Source of the DNA: Rubrivirga sp. SAORIC476
Lineage (GTDB): Bacteria > Bacteroidota > Rhodothermia > Rhodothermales > Rubricoccaceae
Reading direction: 5' to 3'
DNA: 64,000 bases
NCBI RefSeq assembly: GCF_002283555.1
Contig: NZ_MVOI01000004.1
Coordinates: 82,175-146,174, forward strand
Shown: piece by piece, positions 17,653 through 25,928 of the stretch
How positions within the stretch are numbered: the first letter of the stretch is position 1
Layout: every line of letters starts with the position of its first letter
The notes under the pieces: generated by a model
The model's input: only the letters and a program-made list of their open reading frames with translations
What the model was told of the DNA's origin: nothing
Database searches by the model: none
Position numbers and translations under genes: made by a program

Positions 17653-18729
17653 ATGCTTCGCGTTGCCATCCTGGGCGCCACCGGCGCCGTCGGCCAGACC
17701 TTCGTCCGCCTGCTGAGCGGCCATCCGCTCTTCGAGATCGTCTCGCTGGTCGCCTCGGAGCGCTCGGCGGGCAAGCCGTACCGCGAGGCGGCCCACTGGA
17801 TCCAGTCGGAGCCGCTGGACGACCGCATCGGGGACCTCGTCGTGGAGGGCATCGATGCGGCCCCCGACGCCGACCTCGCCTTCTCCGGCCTCGACGCGTC
17901 GGTCGCGGGCGAGGTCGAGGCGGACTGGGCGCGGCGCGGCTACGCCGTCGTCTCGAACGCGCGCAACTACCGCATGGACCCGACGGTCCCGCTCCTCATC
18001 CCCGAGGTCAACGCGGACCACATCGCACTCATCGACCGCCAGGACTGGCGCGGCGCCGACGGCCAGCCGTCGGGCGGCTTCATCGTGACCAACCCCAACT
18101 GCTCGACGGTCGGGCTCGTGATGGCGCTCAAGCCGCTCCACGATGCATTCGGCGTCGAGGCCGCGCACGTCGTGACGATGCAGGCACTCAGCGGTGCCGG
18201 CTACCCCGGTGTGGCGTCGCTCGACGCGCTGGGCAACGTGGTGCCGTACATCGGTGGGGAAGAGGACAAGCTGACCACCGAGACCCGCAAGCTGCTCGGC
18301 ACGCTCGGCAGTACGGGTGAGGTGGTCGAGGCGGAAGCGGTCGTCTCGGCGCAGTGCAACCGCGTGCCGGTCATGGACGGCCACATGGAGGCGGTCTCGG
18401 TGCGCCTTGTAGGCAGCCCCTCGGCGGCCGACGTGGCGGACGCGCTCCGCTCGTGGGAGAGCCCGCTCGCCGGTCGCGGCCTGCCGACTGCCCCAGCGAC
18501 GCCCCTCCTCGTCACCGACGACCCGACGGCGCCGCAGCCCCGCACCCACGTCCACCTCGGCGGCGGCATGACGGTGACCGTCGGGCGGATCCAGGACTGC
18601 CCGGTGCTGGGGGTCAAGTTTGTGGTGCTGAGCCACAACACGGTCCGCGGGGCCGCGGGCGGCGCCATCCTGAACGCGGAGCTGCTGCACGCGGAGGGCC
18701 GCCTCGGTCGCCGCGCCGACGCCGCGTGA
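17653..18729 (+). CDS. asd: Aspartate-semialdehyde dehydrogenase (archaeal/fungal-type)
   Basis: A 358-residue enzyme reducing aspartyl phosphate to aspartate semialdehyde, the entry to lysine/diaminopimelate, threonine and methionine. The Rossmann motif VAILGATGAVGQTFVRLL is at residues 4-21. The catalytic Cys is at about 150 in TNPNCSTVGLVMALKPL, and QALSGAGYPGV marks the substrate site. SGAGYPG rather than the SGGGxR of E. coli Asd places it in the subgroup best known from Archaea and fungi but also found in some bacteria. The ATG start is clear. The stop overlaps the GTG of a downstream acetyltransferase by three bases. Confidence 0.92.
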   Translation: MLRVAILGATGAVGQTFVRLLSGHPLFEIVSLVASERSAGKPYREAAHWIQSEPLDDRIGDLVVEGIDAAPDADLAFSGLDASVAGEVEADWARRGYAVVSNARNYRMDPTVPLLIPEVNADHIALIDRQDWRGADGQPSGGFIVTNPNCSTVGLVMALKPLHDAFGVEAAHVVTMQALSGAGYPGVASLDALGNVVPYIGGEEDKLTTETRKLLGTLGSTGEVVEAEAVVSAQCNRVPVMDGHMEAVSVRLVGSPSAADVADALRSWESPLAGRGLPTAPATPLLVTDDPTAPQPRTHVHLGGGMTVTVGRIQDCPVLGVKFVVLSHNTVRGAAGGAILNAELLHAEGRLGRRADAA

Positions 18730-19202
18730 GCGTGCTCGTCCGCGAGGCTCGGTCGTCGGACCTCCCGGTGGCGCTCCCCCTGTGGTCGGCGCTCCACCGG
18801 GAGCACGAAGCGCGGGACCCGCGCTACCGGCTCGCCGACGACGCTGAGGCGCGATGGTCGACCGACTTCCGCGACTGGACGAGGTCGGACGGCAGCCGCG
18901 TCTGGCTCGCCATCGACGCGAGCCAGCCGGTCGGGCTGCTGACAGCGCACCTCTACCAGCCTGCGCCGCTGTACCGCGAGCACCTGCTCGTGCACGTCAG
19001 TGACCTCTACGTCGCCCCCGAGGCGCGAGGGGAGGGCATCGCGGCCACGCTGCTGGACCAGGCCCGGACGTGGGGGCGCTCGGCGGGGGCGACGCACCTC
19101 CAGGCGGGAGTGCTGGCGGTCAACACCGTCGGTCGGGCGTTCTGGGCGGCGCAAGGGGGCGAGGACTACTCGGTCACCGTCTCGATGGCGCTGACGTCGT
19201 AG
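18726..19202 (+). CDS. GNAT family N-acetyltransferase
   Basis: A 158-residue acetyltransferase of the GNAT fold. The acetyl-CoA binding region LYVAPEARGEGIAATLLDQA shows the R/Q-x-x-G-x-G/A pattern, after a VSDLYV beta strand. The GTG start at 18726 overlaps the asd stop (GTGA), which supports translational coupling and this start. The C-terminal NTVGRAFWAAQGGEDYSVTV matches the family's beta-6/beta-7 region. Substrate unknown; the link to asd may be only transcriptional. Confidence 0.85.
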   Translation: MSVLVREARSSDLPVALPLWSALHREHEARDPRYRLADDAEARWSTDFRDWTRSDGSRVWLAIDASQPVGLLTAHLYQPAPLYREHLLVHVSDLYVAPEARGEGIAATLLDQARTWGRSAGATHLQAGVLAVNTVGRAFWAAQGGEDYSVTVSMALTS

Positions 19203-19262
19203 AGGCGTCGGCGGTTTGCTGCGGCTCGTACCCTTCACCCCTCACTCTTTCTGCTGCGTCCT

Positions 19263-20456
19263 ATGTGGTCTCGGGTCATCGGCCAGCGCCGCGCCGTCGG
19301 CGTGCTCCAGCAGGCGCTCGCGCACGACCGCGTCGCCAACACGTATCTGTTCCACGGCCCGGCCGGGTCGGGGCCGCGGGCGGCGGCGCTCGCGTTCGGG
19401 CAGGCGCTCCTGTGCGAACGTCGCGGACGCCCTGGCGGACCGGAGGGCGACGCCTGCGGGACGTGCCTCGCCTGCACCAAGGCGGCGCGCCTCATTCACC
19501 CGGATCTCCACGTCTACCTGCCATTCCCGAAGGTCAGCAGCGGGGCCGACAAGGACGACCGGCCGTCGGACTACCCCGAGCGCATCGCCCAACTCGCGCT
19601 CGAGCCCTACGCCCCCGTCGACTACCGCCAGCGCGGCGCGCTCGGCGATGACGGGCCGAGCAAGAAGCAGGTCGAGCACCGGCGGCGGCCGACCAACGAG
19701 TTCCTCCGACGCGACATGACGTTCGTGCCCGCCGAGGGGCGCTACGTCGTCGGGGTGATGACCGACGCGGACCACGTGCGCACCGAGGCGGCCAACTCGC
19801 TGCTCAAGCTGCTCGAAGAGCCGGGGCCGGACGTGGTGCTCATCCTGACCGCAGAGCGGGTCGAGAATGTGCTCCCCACGATCCTCTCGCGGTGCCAGCG
19901 GGTCCGCTTCGACCCGCTCCCGGCCGAGGCCATCGAGGAGGCGCTGGTGGCCCGCTCCGGCGTGCCGCCCGGCGACGCGGGCGTCGTGGCGCGCATGGCG
20001 GACGGGTCGTTCACCCGCGCCCTCGAAATCTGGAGCAGCGAGAGCGTCAAGGAGAAGCGGGCCCTCGCGCTCGACTTCGTGCGCAAAGCCTACACGGGCC
20101 GCCCGGAGCTCGTCGCGCCCGTCATCCAGCAAGCGTCCACCGGCGGGCGGGAGGCCATCAAGTCGTGGCTGGACCTCGTCGCGCTCTGGGTGCGGGACCT
20201 CGTGCTGGCGCAGGCCGTCGGTGCCGAGGCGCAGCTCGTCAACGTGGATCAGGCCGACGCCGTGCACCGGTTCGTAGCCGCGCTCCCCGAGGCGGACCTG
20301 GGCGCGATGGCGACGCTGGTGGCCGAAGCGACCGAGGCCATCGAGGCCAACGGCTCGGCCGGTCTCATCCTGCCGACGCTCGCCTTCGGCCTCCGAGACG
20401 CGATGTTCGGGCAGTCGTCGGGCCACCTCGTGACGCCGCTCGACGCCCCGGCCTGA
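19263..20456 (+). CDS. holB: DNA polymerase III delta-prime subunit
   Basis: A 397-residue clamp-loader ATPase-like subunit. The N-terminal VIGQRRAVGVLQQAL and LFHGPAGSGPRAAALAF lack the Lys of a working P-loop, as is usual for delta-prime, which does not hydrolyse ATP. A zinc module follows (CER then CGTCLACTKAARLIHPDLH). An insert of about 60 residues (about 88-150) includes a charged KDDRPSDYPERIAQLA stretch. AAA sensor regions EAANSLLKLLEEPGPDVVLIL and TILSRCQRVRFDPLP match DnaX/HolB families. It starts at an ATG 60 nt after the GNAT gene and converges directly on the TraB/GumN gene (adjacent bases). Confidence 0.9.
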   Translation: MWSRVIGQRRAVGVLQQALAHDRVANTYLFHGPAGSGPRAAALAFGQALLCERRGRPGGPEGDACGTCLACTKAARLIHPDLHVYLPFPKVSSGADKDDRPSDYPERIAQLALEPYAPVDYRQRGALGDDGPSKKQVEHRRRPTNEFLRRDMTFVPAEGRYVVGVMTDADHVRTEAANSLLKLLEEPGPDVVLILTAERVENVLPTILSRCQRVRFDPLPAEAIEEALVARSGVPPGDAGVVARMADGSFTRALEIWSSESVKEKRALALDFVRKAYTGRPELVAPVIQQASTGGREAIKSWLDLVALWVRDLVLAQAVGAEAQLVNVDQADAVHRFVAALPEADLGAMATLVAEATEAIEANGSAGLILPTLAFGLRDAMFGQSSGHLVTPLDAPA

Positions 20457-21335
20457 CTACATCCGCCTCGGCTTGTACCCGGCCCGCCGGAGCAGGTCCA
20501 CGACGTTGTCGCGTCCGACCAGGTGCCCTGCACCGAAGATCACGAGCGAGACGTCGCCCTTGCGTGCGAGCAGCGTCTCGATGGTGGGGATCCACGACCG
20601 GTTGCGGCCGATGAGGATCGACTCGAACACGTCGGGCTGCTCGAACTCGTCGCTCAGGACGCCGGTGAGACGGGCATCATCGCCCGCGGCCCATGCGTCG
20701 ATCAACTCGTCGAACTGCGGCCCCGCCTGATCCGCCGACGCGACGAGGCTCATCAGGTACTCCACCTGGCTCGCGTCCGGGAGGTCGTCGAAGGCCGCGA
20801 TCTGGTCGGCCAGCGTCTCCAGCGCGACGATCTCCTTGCCGTCGAATCCAGCGCGCTCGAAGAAGTACTCGTCGACCCCCTGTCCGAAGGCTTGCTCCTG
20901 GCCCTGGAGCGACAGCATGCCGTAGCTCATGCTCCCGAACCACGGCTCGAAGGCGTCGAAGCTGGGGCCGGGGTAGCCGAACTCGCGAAGGGAGGCGTGG
21001 AGCGTCTCGCGCTGCTCGTCGTCCAGCAGGTCGCCGATGAGCGCCTCGTCGGTGGCGGCGGAGACCAACTCCGGGTAGAGGTCCGCCGACATCGACAGGT
21101 CGACCTCGAAGCCCACGACGGCCGCCGCGGTGTAGATCGACTCGATGTGGTCCGGCATCGGCAGCGCGCCGACGGGCAGGACGTGGACGGAGCCCAGCAG
21201 ATAGACCTTCGCTCCCTCGTGCTCGACGAGGTAGAGGGGCGGACGTCGGGCGTCGACCTGCGCGCTCGCGGCGGCGGCGAGGCCCGCGAGCAGCGTGAGG
21301 GCGAGGAAGCGACCAGAGAGCAGGAGGAACGGCAT
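20457..21335 (-). CDS. TraB/GumN family protein (exported)
   Basis: A 292-residue protein from the ATG at 21335, with a signal-peptide-like start MPFLLLSGRFLALTLLAG and AASAQ cleavage site. Family motifs: the N-terminal PLYLVEHEGAKVYLLGSVHV (the GxxH motif of TraB/GumN/TIKI proteins) and the C-terminal LVIFGAGHLVGRDNVVDLLR. This fold includes TIKI metalloproteases and bacterial proteins of unknown activity. An export signal suggests a periplasmic or outer-membrane location. An in-frame upstream start at 21374 would overlap the divergent gene's 5' region, so the downstream ATG is chosen. Confidence 0.85.
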   Translation of the reverse strand: MPFLLLSGRFLALTLLAGLAAAASAQVDARRPPLYLVEHEGAKVYLLGSVHVLPVGALPMPDHIESIYTAAAVVGFEVDLSMSADLYPELVSAATDEALIGDLLDDEQRETLHASLREFGYPGPSFDAFEPWFGSMSYGMLSLQGQEQAFGQGVDEYFFERAGFDGKEIVALETLADQIAAFDDLPDASQVEYLMSLVASADQAGPQFDELIDAWAAGDDARLTGVLSDEFEQPDVFESILIGRNRSWIPTIETLLARKGDVSLVIFGAGHLVGRDNVVDLLRRAGYKPRRM

Positions 21336-21403
21336 GACGCGTCGGGGGGGATCGGCAATATCCGACACCGGCAATGGGACGCGGGGGCGCTCTATCTTGC
21401 GGT

Positions 21404-23113
21404 ATGGAGCTTCCGCGCCTCACCCCCAACGCCCTCCGCGCCCAGACCCTCGGCGCCGATGCCGTCGTTCAGACGCCCTTCGGCGAGCGACCGCTCGTCT
21501 ACGCCGACTTCACGGCCAGCGGGCGGCAACTCGCCTTCGTGGAGGACTACCTCCGGTCGCTGGCGCCGCTGTACGCCAACAGCCACACGGAGGACAGCCT
21601 GACCGGTCGCACGGCGACGCACCTGCTGCATCAGGCCGAGCACGCCATCAAAGAGGCCGTCCACGCCGGGCCGTCGGGCCGGGTCGTGTGCTGCGGCAAC
21701 GGGTCGACGGGTGCCATCCACAAGCTGCAGGAGATCCTCGGGGTCGCCATTCCGCCGGCCACGCTGCGCGACCTCGGCCTCCGGCTGACCGGCGCGCTCG
21801 GCGACGAAGCCGCGGGACGGCTGATGTACGACCTCCGCGAGAAAGGCCCCGTCGTGTTCGTCGGCCCGTACGAGCACCACTCGAACGAAGTCACGTGGCG
21901 CGAGGGCCTCTGCACCGTCGTCGAGGTGTGCCTCAACGAACAGGGGCAGATCTGTCTCGACGACTTGGAGCGACACCTGACCGATCCCCAGTGGGAAGGC
22001 CGGACGCTGTACGGTTCCTTCTCGGCGGGCTCCAACGTGACCGGCGTGCTCGCTCCGGTGCACGACATCGCGCGCGTGCTGCATCGCCACGGGGCGCTGG
22101 CGTTCTTCGACTACGCGGCGTCCGGCCCGTACGTCGAGATCGACATGGCGCCCGACGGCGACCCTGACGGTCGGCTGGATGCCATCTTCCTCTCGCCCCA
22201 CAAGTTTCTCGGCGGTCCGGGGTCGTCCGGCCTGCTGGTGTTCGACGCCGCCATCTACCCCGACGGCCTCGCGCCGACGGTCGGTGGCGGCGGGACGGTG
22301 GTGTATGTCAACGCGACTCACCACGACTACACGGACGACATCGAGGCCCGAGAGACGGCCGGAACGCCGGGCCTGTACCAGACGCTCCGTGCCGCCATCG
22401 CGATGCAGGTCAAGGCGGCCGTCGGCGTGGACGCCATCCGAGCGCGCGAGCATGCCCACCTCGAGCGCGTGATCGACCGGTGGGCTGCCGACGAGCGGAT
22501 CGAGATCCTGGGTCCGGGCGCGGAGGTCGAGCGGCTCCCCATCGTATCGTTCAACGTCCGCGACCCCAAGGAAGGCCTCTTGCACCCTCGGTTCGTGACG
22601 GTGCTGCTGTGCGACCTGTTCGGCATCCAGAGCCGGGCCGGCTGCTCGTGTGCAGGGCCCTACGGTCACCATCTGCTCGGCATCACCGAGCACATGAGCA
22701 CCCGCTTCCGCCAGTGCATGGCGGACGGCATCCACGGCCTCAAGCCCGGCTGGGCGCGCATCGGCTTCCACTACACCCACGACGACGACGAGGTGGACTT
22801 CCTCATCCGGGCGGTCGAGTTCGTGGCCGACTATGGGGCTCGCTTCCTGCCGCTGTACGCGTTCGAGGTGGAGACCGGGGCCTGGACGCTTCGGGAGGAC
22901 CGCGCGCCCGATGTCGCGCTCTCCATCGCCGACGTGCTCGCGGGCGCCGCGCCGCTGGGCGTGGGGGTCGCCTCCGGGGCAGACCGTCGGCGACTGCTGG
23001 CCGAGACGCTGGCCCAGGCGGAACGGATCGCCCTCGACCTGCCCGAGCCGACCCATTCGGGTCGACTCGCGGACGACTTGGCTGACCTCCAGTTCTTCGC
23101 CCTGCCCGCGTGA
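21404..23113 (+). CDS. Class V aminotransferase-fold PLP enzyme (cysteine desulfurase-like)
   Basis: A 569-residue fold-type I PLP enzyme. The PLP-binding Lys is at about 267 in LSPHKFLGGPGSSGLLV, with FFDYAASGP upstream for the ring-stacking Asp. A conserved RAGCSCAGPYGHHLLGI block carries two Cys in the region where cysteine desulfurases have their catalytic Cys. The C-terminal 120 residues extend beyond the usual 400-residue core. The start is the ATG at 21404; an upstream in-frame start would add MGRGGALSCG. Cysteine or selenocysteine-type desulfuration is plausible but unproven. Its stop overlaps the M28 peptidase GTG by four bases. Confidence 0.8.
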   Translation: MELPRLTPNALRAQTLGADAVVQTPFGERPLVYADFTASGRQLAFVEDYLRSLAPLYANSHTEDSLTGRTATHLLHQAEHAIKEAVHAGPSGRVVCCGNGSTGAIHKLQEILGVAIPPATLRDLGLRLTGALGDEAAGRLMYDLREKGPVVFVGPYEHHSNEVTWREGLCTVVEVCLNEQGQICLDDLERHLTDPQWEGRTLYGSFSAGSNVTGVLAPVHDIARVLHRHGALAFFDYAASGPYVEIDMAPDGDPDGRLDAIFLSPHKFLGGPGSSGLLVFDAAIYPDGLAPTVGGGGTVVYVNATHHDYTDDIEARETAGTPGLYQTLRAAIAMQVKAAVGVDAIRAREHAHLERVIDRWAADERIEILGPGAEVERLPIVSFNVRDPKEGLLHPRFVTVLLCDLFGIQSRAGCSCAGPYGHHLLGITEHMSTRFRQCMADGIHGLKPGWARIGFHYTHDDDEVDFLIRAVEFVADYGARFLPLYAFEVETGAWTLREDRAPDVALSIADVLAGAAPLGVGVASGADRRRLLAETLAQAERIALDLPEPTHSGRLADDLADLQFFALPA

Positions 23114-24075
23114 CTCGTCGCACTCTCTGGCTCGCCCTGGCGGGCCTCGTCGTGGCCGCAGTCGCGGTCGGTATCGTTCTGCGGTGGGCCGACCGGCCCG
23201 CCCCGCTTCCCGCTTTCGAGGAGGAACGCGCGTACGCGCTGGTGTCCGAGCAGACCGACTTCGGCCCCCGCGTGCCTGGCACCGCGGCCCACGACTCGGC
23301 GCGCGTCTGGCTCCAGGCCCGCCTCGGCGTGTACGCCGACCGGGTGGTCGAGCAGCAGATCGAGATCCCCGATCCCGCCGACACGACGCGGACCTTCCGC
23401 GGAACGAACATCGTCGCCTCCTGGCAGCCCGGCCTGCGGCGGCGCATCCTGCTGGCGGCCCACTGGGACTCGCGCCCGATCGCCGACAACGATCCGGACC
23501 CGGCGCGGCGGCTGGAGCCCGTGCTCGGCGCCAACGACGGCGCATCCGGCGTGGCCGTGCTGTTGGAGATCGCTCGCCTGCTGGATGCGCAGCCGCTCCA
23601 GCGGCCCGTCGGCGTGGACATCATCCTGTTCGACCTGGAGGATCTGGGGACCATCGACCCGGCGGTGCCGGAAGGCGACCGGGTGCCGTTCGCGATGGGG
23701 TCCGAGATGTTCGTGCTCCACAACCCTGGCTACCGGCCCGTCTGGGGCGTCTTGCTGGACATGGTGGGCGACACCGACCTCCGCATCCCGAAGGAAGGCT
23801 ATTCCTTGCAGCATGCCCCGGAGCTGGTGGACCGCATCTGGGCCGCTGCGCGGCGGGTCGGGTCTACGGCCTTCCTCGACGAAGTCGGCCCCGCGATCCA
23901 GGACGACCACGTCCCGTTCCTCCGGGTGGGCATCCCGATGGTGAACCTGATCCAGACGCCGTTCCCCGATACGTGGCACACGACCTCCGACACACCTGAG
24001 AACGTCAGCGCGGAGAGCCTCGGCCAGGTCGGCCGCGTTCTCGTGGACCTGCTCTGGCGTCCGGACGCCGAGTAG
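23110..24075 (+). CDS. M28 family zinc peptidase (glutaminyl-cyclase-like)
   Basis: A 321-residue M28 family protein with an N-terminal membrane anchor (LWLALAGLVVAAVAVGIVLRW) and an exported catalytic domain. Zinc ligands are expected at LLAAHWDSRPIADND (His/Asp), GANDGASGVAVLLEIARLL (Asp), the FDLEDLG Glu and a late Asp/His (HTTSDTPEN). Family members are aminopeptidases or glutaminyl-peptide cyclotransferases; WDSRP and NDGASG fit the latter group well. The GTG start overlaps the upstream gene by four bases, implying coupling. Predicted periplasmic or membrane-anchored. Confidence 0.85.
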   Translation: MTRRTLWLALAGLVVAAVAVGIVLRWADRPAPLPAFEEERAYALVSEQTDFGPRVPGTAAHDSARVWLQARLGVYADRVVEQQIEIPDPADTTRTFRGTNIVASWQPGLRRRILLAAHWDSRPIADNDPDPARRLEPVLGANDGASGVAVLLEIARLLDAQPLQRPVGVDIILFDLEDLGTIDPAVPEGDRVPFAMGSEMFVLHNPGYRPVWGVLLDMVGDTDLRIPKEGYSLQHAPELVDRIWAAARRVGSTAFLDEVGPAIQDDHVPFLRVGIPMVNLIQTPFPDTWHTTSDTPENVSAESLGQVGRVLVDLLWRPDAE

Positions 24076-24078
24076 GGA

Positions 24079-24861
24079 TCAGGGGAGGCTGGGCCGGTTG
24101 CGCGGCGTCAGGTCTGTGAACAGCGCCTCGTCGATCTCCAGGAGCGCCTCAGGCTCAGTGAGGATCGCCGAACCGCCTGCCCGCGACGCCTTCTCGGTCG
24201 CGAACGAGAGCGGACCCAGAGGCGTGTCGAGTTCGATCGGGTCGAGCCAGATGAAGTCGCCCTCGTTCCCGCTCTCCAACACGAAGGCCCAGCCGGTGGT
24301 CGCACCCGAGCCGTCGTCCACTGCCAGCCAGTAGCGGTCCCCGGGTGTCAGGCCGACGCCCTCGAAGGACAGCGCGAGGCCGACGACGTTGTCCCGGGTC
24401 TCGACGGCCCGGACCACGCCGGGGTCGAACACCTTCAGGGGTGCCAGGAGCCAGTAGCTGTCGTTGATGAACCGGCTCTGCGCGCCCGTCAACTGCTCGG
24501 ACGCGATCTCGCCAGAGAGGATGGTCCCGTTCAAGGCCGCCTGGCCCACTGGAGATGCCGGGTCGAAGGTCGAGGGGGAGAACACCGCCACGACGACGCT
24601 GTCCGCGCCGATCTGGAACTCGCTCCGGACCCGGTCGCCTGTCTTGTCCCACACGTGCCAGTTGCGAGCGACCTCCACAGAGTCGCGGACGACGGCCCAC
24701 TCGAAAGCGATGCCTGGCAGCGCCTCCCAGGTGTCGAGCCCGCCCGCAGCCTCGGTGACGCGGAAGGCGAGGCTGTCGGCCGCCGTGTCGAGGCGGGGCG
24801 CGTCGGGCGACCCGCAGCCGACCAGCGCGAGGAGCAGAGCGGCGAGGGAGGGCGTGCGCAT
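24079..24861 (-). CDS. Putative lipoprotein of unknown function
   Basis: A 260-residue protein with a lipoprotein signal MRTPSLAALLLALVGC (lipobox LVGC, Cys16). After the Cys it has an AWERF-like alpha/beta start (AFRVTEAAGGLDTWEALPGI) and then a beta-rich body with conserved-looking Trp residues (NWHVWDKTGD, FINDSYWLLAPLKVFDPG). The pattern resembles outer-membrane lipoproteins of the LolA/LppX-like class, but I do not recognise a specific family. It is likely inner- or outer-leaflet anchored. The gene begins with ATG at 24861 and converges on the M28 peptidase gene. Confidence 0.7.
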   Translation of the reverse strand: MRTPSLAALLLALVGCGSPDAPRLDTAADSLAFRVTEAAGGLDTWEALPGIAFEWAVVRDSVEVARNWHVWDKTGDRVRSEFQIGADSVVVAVFSPSTFDPASPVGQAALNGTILSGEIASEQLTGAQSRFINDSYWLLAPLKVFDPGVVRAVETRDNVVGLALSFEGVGLTPGDRYWLAVDDGSGATTGWAFVLESGNEGDFIWLDPIELDTPLGPLSFATEKASRAGGSAILTEPEALLEIDEALFTDLTPRNRPSLP

Positions 24862-25928
24862 GGGCGAGGGGAGAGGGCGTTGGGCGAGAACGACATGGCC
24901 GGATCTGGCTCGGAGAGCCGTCCCGCCGAAGCTCCGAAGCCAGAAGGGTACGATGTGGACGGGGGTGGATATGTGGGGAACTTAACCGTTGGTTCATCTT
25001 GACTCCGCAGGATCTCCCCGGTACTATGGGTCACTGCCTTCGGGCAGGCGGCCCTCCGGGGTCGCGTTCCTTGACACAGTGCGTCTCATTGCTGGAAGAG
25101 GGCTTCCTCACGGAATGCCCTGCGTGTACAAGGCCCCGCCTCGGTGGGGCGAGAGGAGCGTCGCCCTCCAGGCCATTCATCGAACGGCCACCGAAGGCCC
25201 TCACGGGCCCTCCGGACGACCCGACTCTCCGCTCGTACGCTGGACCCATTCTCGCCCCGACTCTCTGTGAAAAGAGAGATCCGGGTCGACATTTTGGTGG
25301 CCAGACCGTACCGCACGCCCGACCGAACTTCGGTTCGGAAGGACAGCCCCGGCTGCTTCGGTGGGCGGGATGCTGTGGGCGAGACGTCCCGAGAGGCTTT
25401 CGAGCCCCGTGACGCCCGACCTGTTCCGTACAGGAGGACCCAGCACGCGCGACGGACGCGACCGGGGATTCGTCCTCGATCGCTCAGACGCCCTGCGAAG
25501 ACCCCCACGTCGTCGCTGTCAGAGCCCGCTGTCTCAGCGGTCCTCAGACGGCCCACGACGGTCTCGTAGACGGACGCACTCGGCCCTCGAACCGGAGCTA
25601 CGGCTCGCGGGACGATGGGCCATCAAGGATCTCGAACGGGGGCCTGCCGCTTGTCGGTGGGCCCCCGTTCACGTTCTGGAAATCCGTGAGGGGACGGCGG
25701 GCCGATCGAGTTGTGGGGCGCGATGGTGGAACGCCGAGGTGCCGTCGTGGCGTTGACTGCTTCCACTTCACCCCAGCCAGTGTCTGTCCCCGACGGGTTT
25801 CGATCCTCCCGCCACGTCTTCTCCTTACGACGCCTCTCTGGGGGGTGGTCGGGTGACGTTCAGGCCGAGCCCGCGGTGGGCTACGGGCTCCGTGAGGAGC
25901 CTCTCACCCCGATGAGAGAGGTCGCCTG
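24862..25928. other. About 1 kb block with no recognisable gene
   Basis: This is by far the longest gene-free stretch in the window. The open frames within it have weak third-position GC bias compared with neighbours and no family resemblance. No tRNA, tmRNA, RNase P RNA, SRP RNA or rRNA signature was found by eye on either strand. It contains a strong hairpin at 25634-25670 and several smaller GC-rich inverted repeats, such as around CGAACTTCGGTTCG near 25321-25335. The promoter for pssA and the lipoprotein gene should lie at its edges. A structured RNA or a decayed gene both remain possible. Confidence 0.6.
25634..25670. terminator. Strong GC hairpin in the 1-kb gene-free block
   Basis: GAACGGGGGC pairs perfectly with GCCCCCGTTC; further pairs (C44-G60, U-G, C47-G57, C48-G56, numbered within 25600s) extend the stem to about 15 bp around a short loop. 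Downstream bases ACGTTCTGG give no U tract. It could end an upstream transcript or be part of an RNA structure. Confidence 0.45.

Noticed and set aside
21392..23545. Long minus-strand frame of 717 codons opposite the class V aminotransferase gene
   Set aside because: A shadow caused by GC-rich codon use; the plus strand holds intact, recognisable enzymes.
24999..25412. Possible zinc-finger-like small protein (CPAC and further Cys)
   Set aside because: Third-position GC bias is weak, motif spacing is irregular and the frame has no family resemblance; treated as part of the gene-free block.
25790..25820. tRNA-like T-arm resemblance (GGGTTTCGATCCTCCCG)
   Set aside because: The loop length is wrong and no acceptor, D or anticodon arm can be formed around it.
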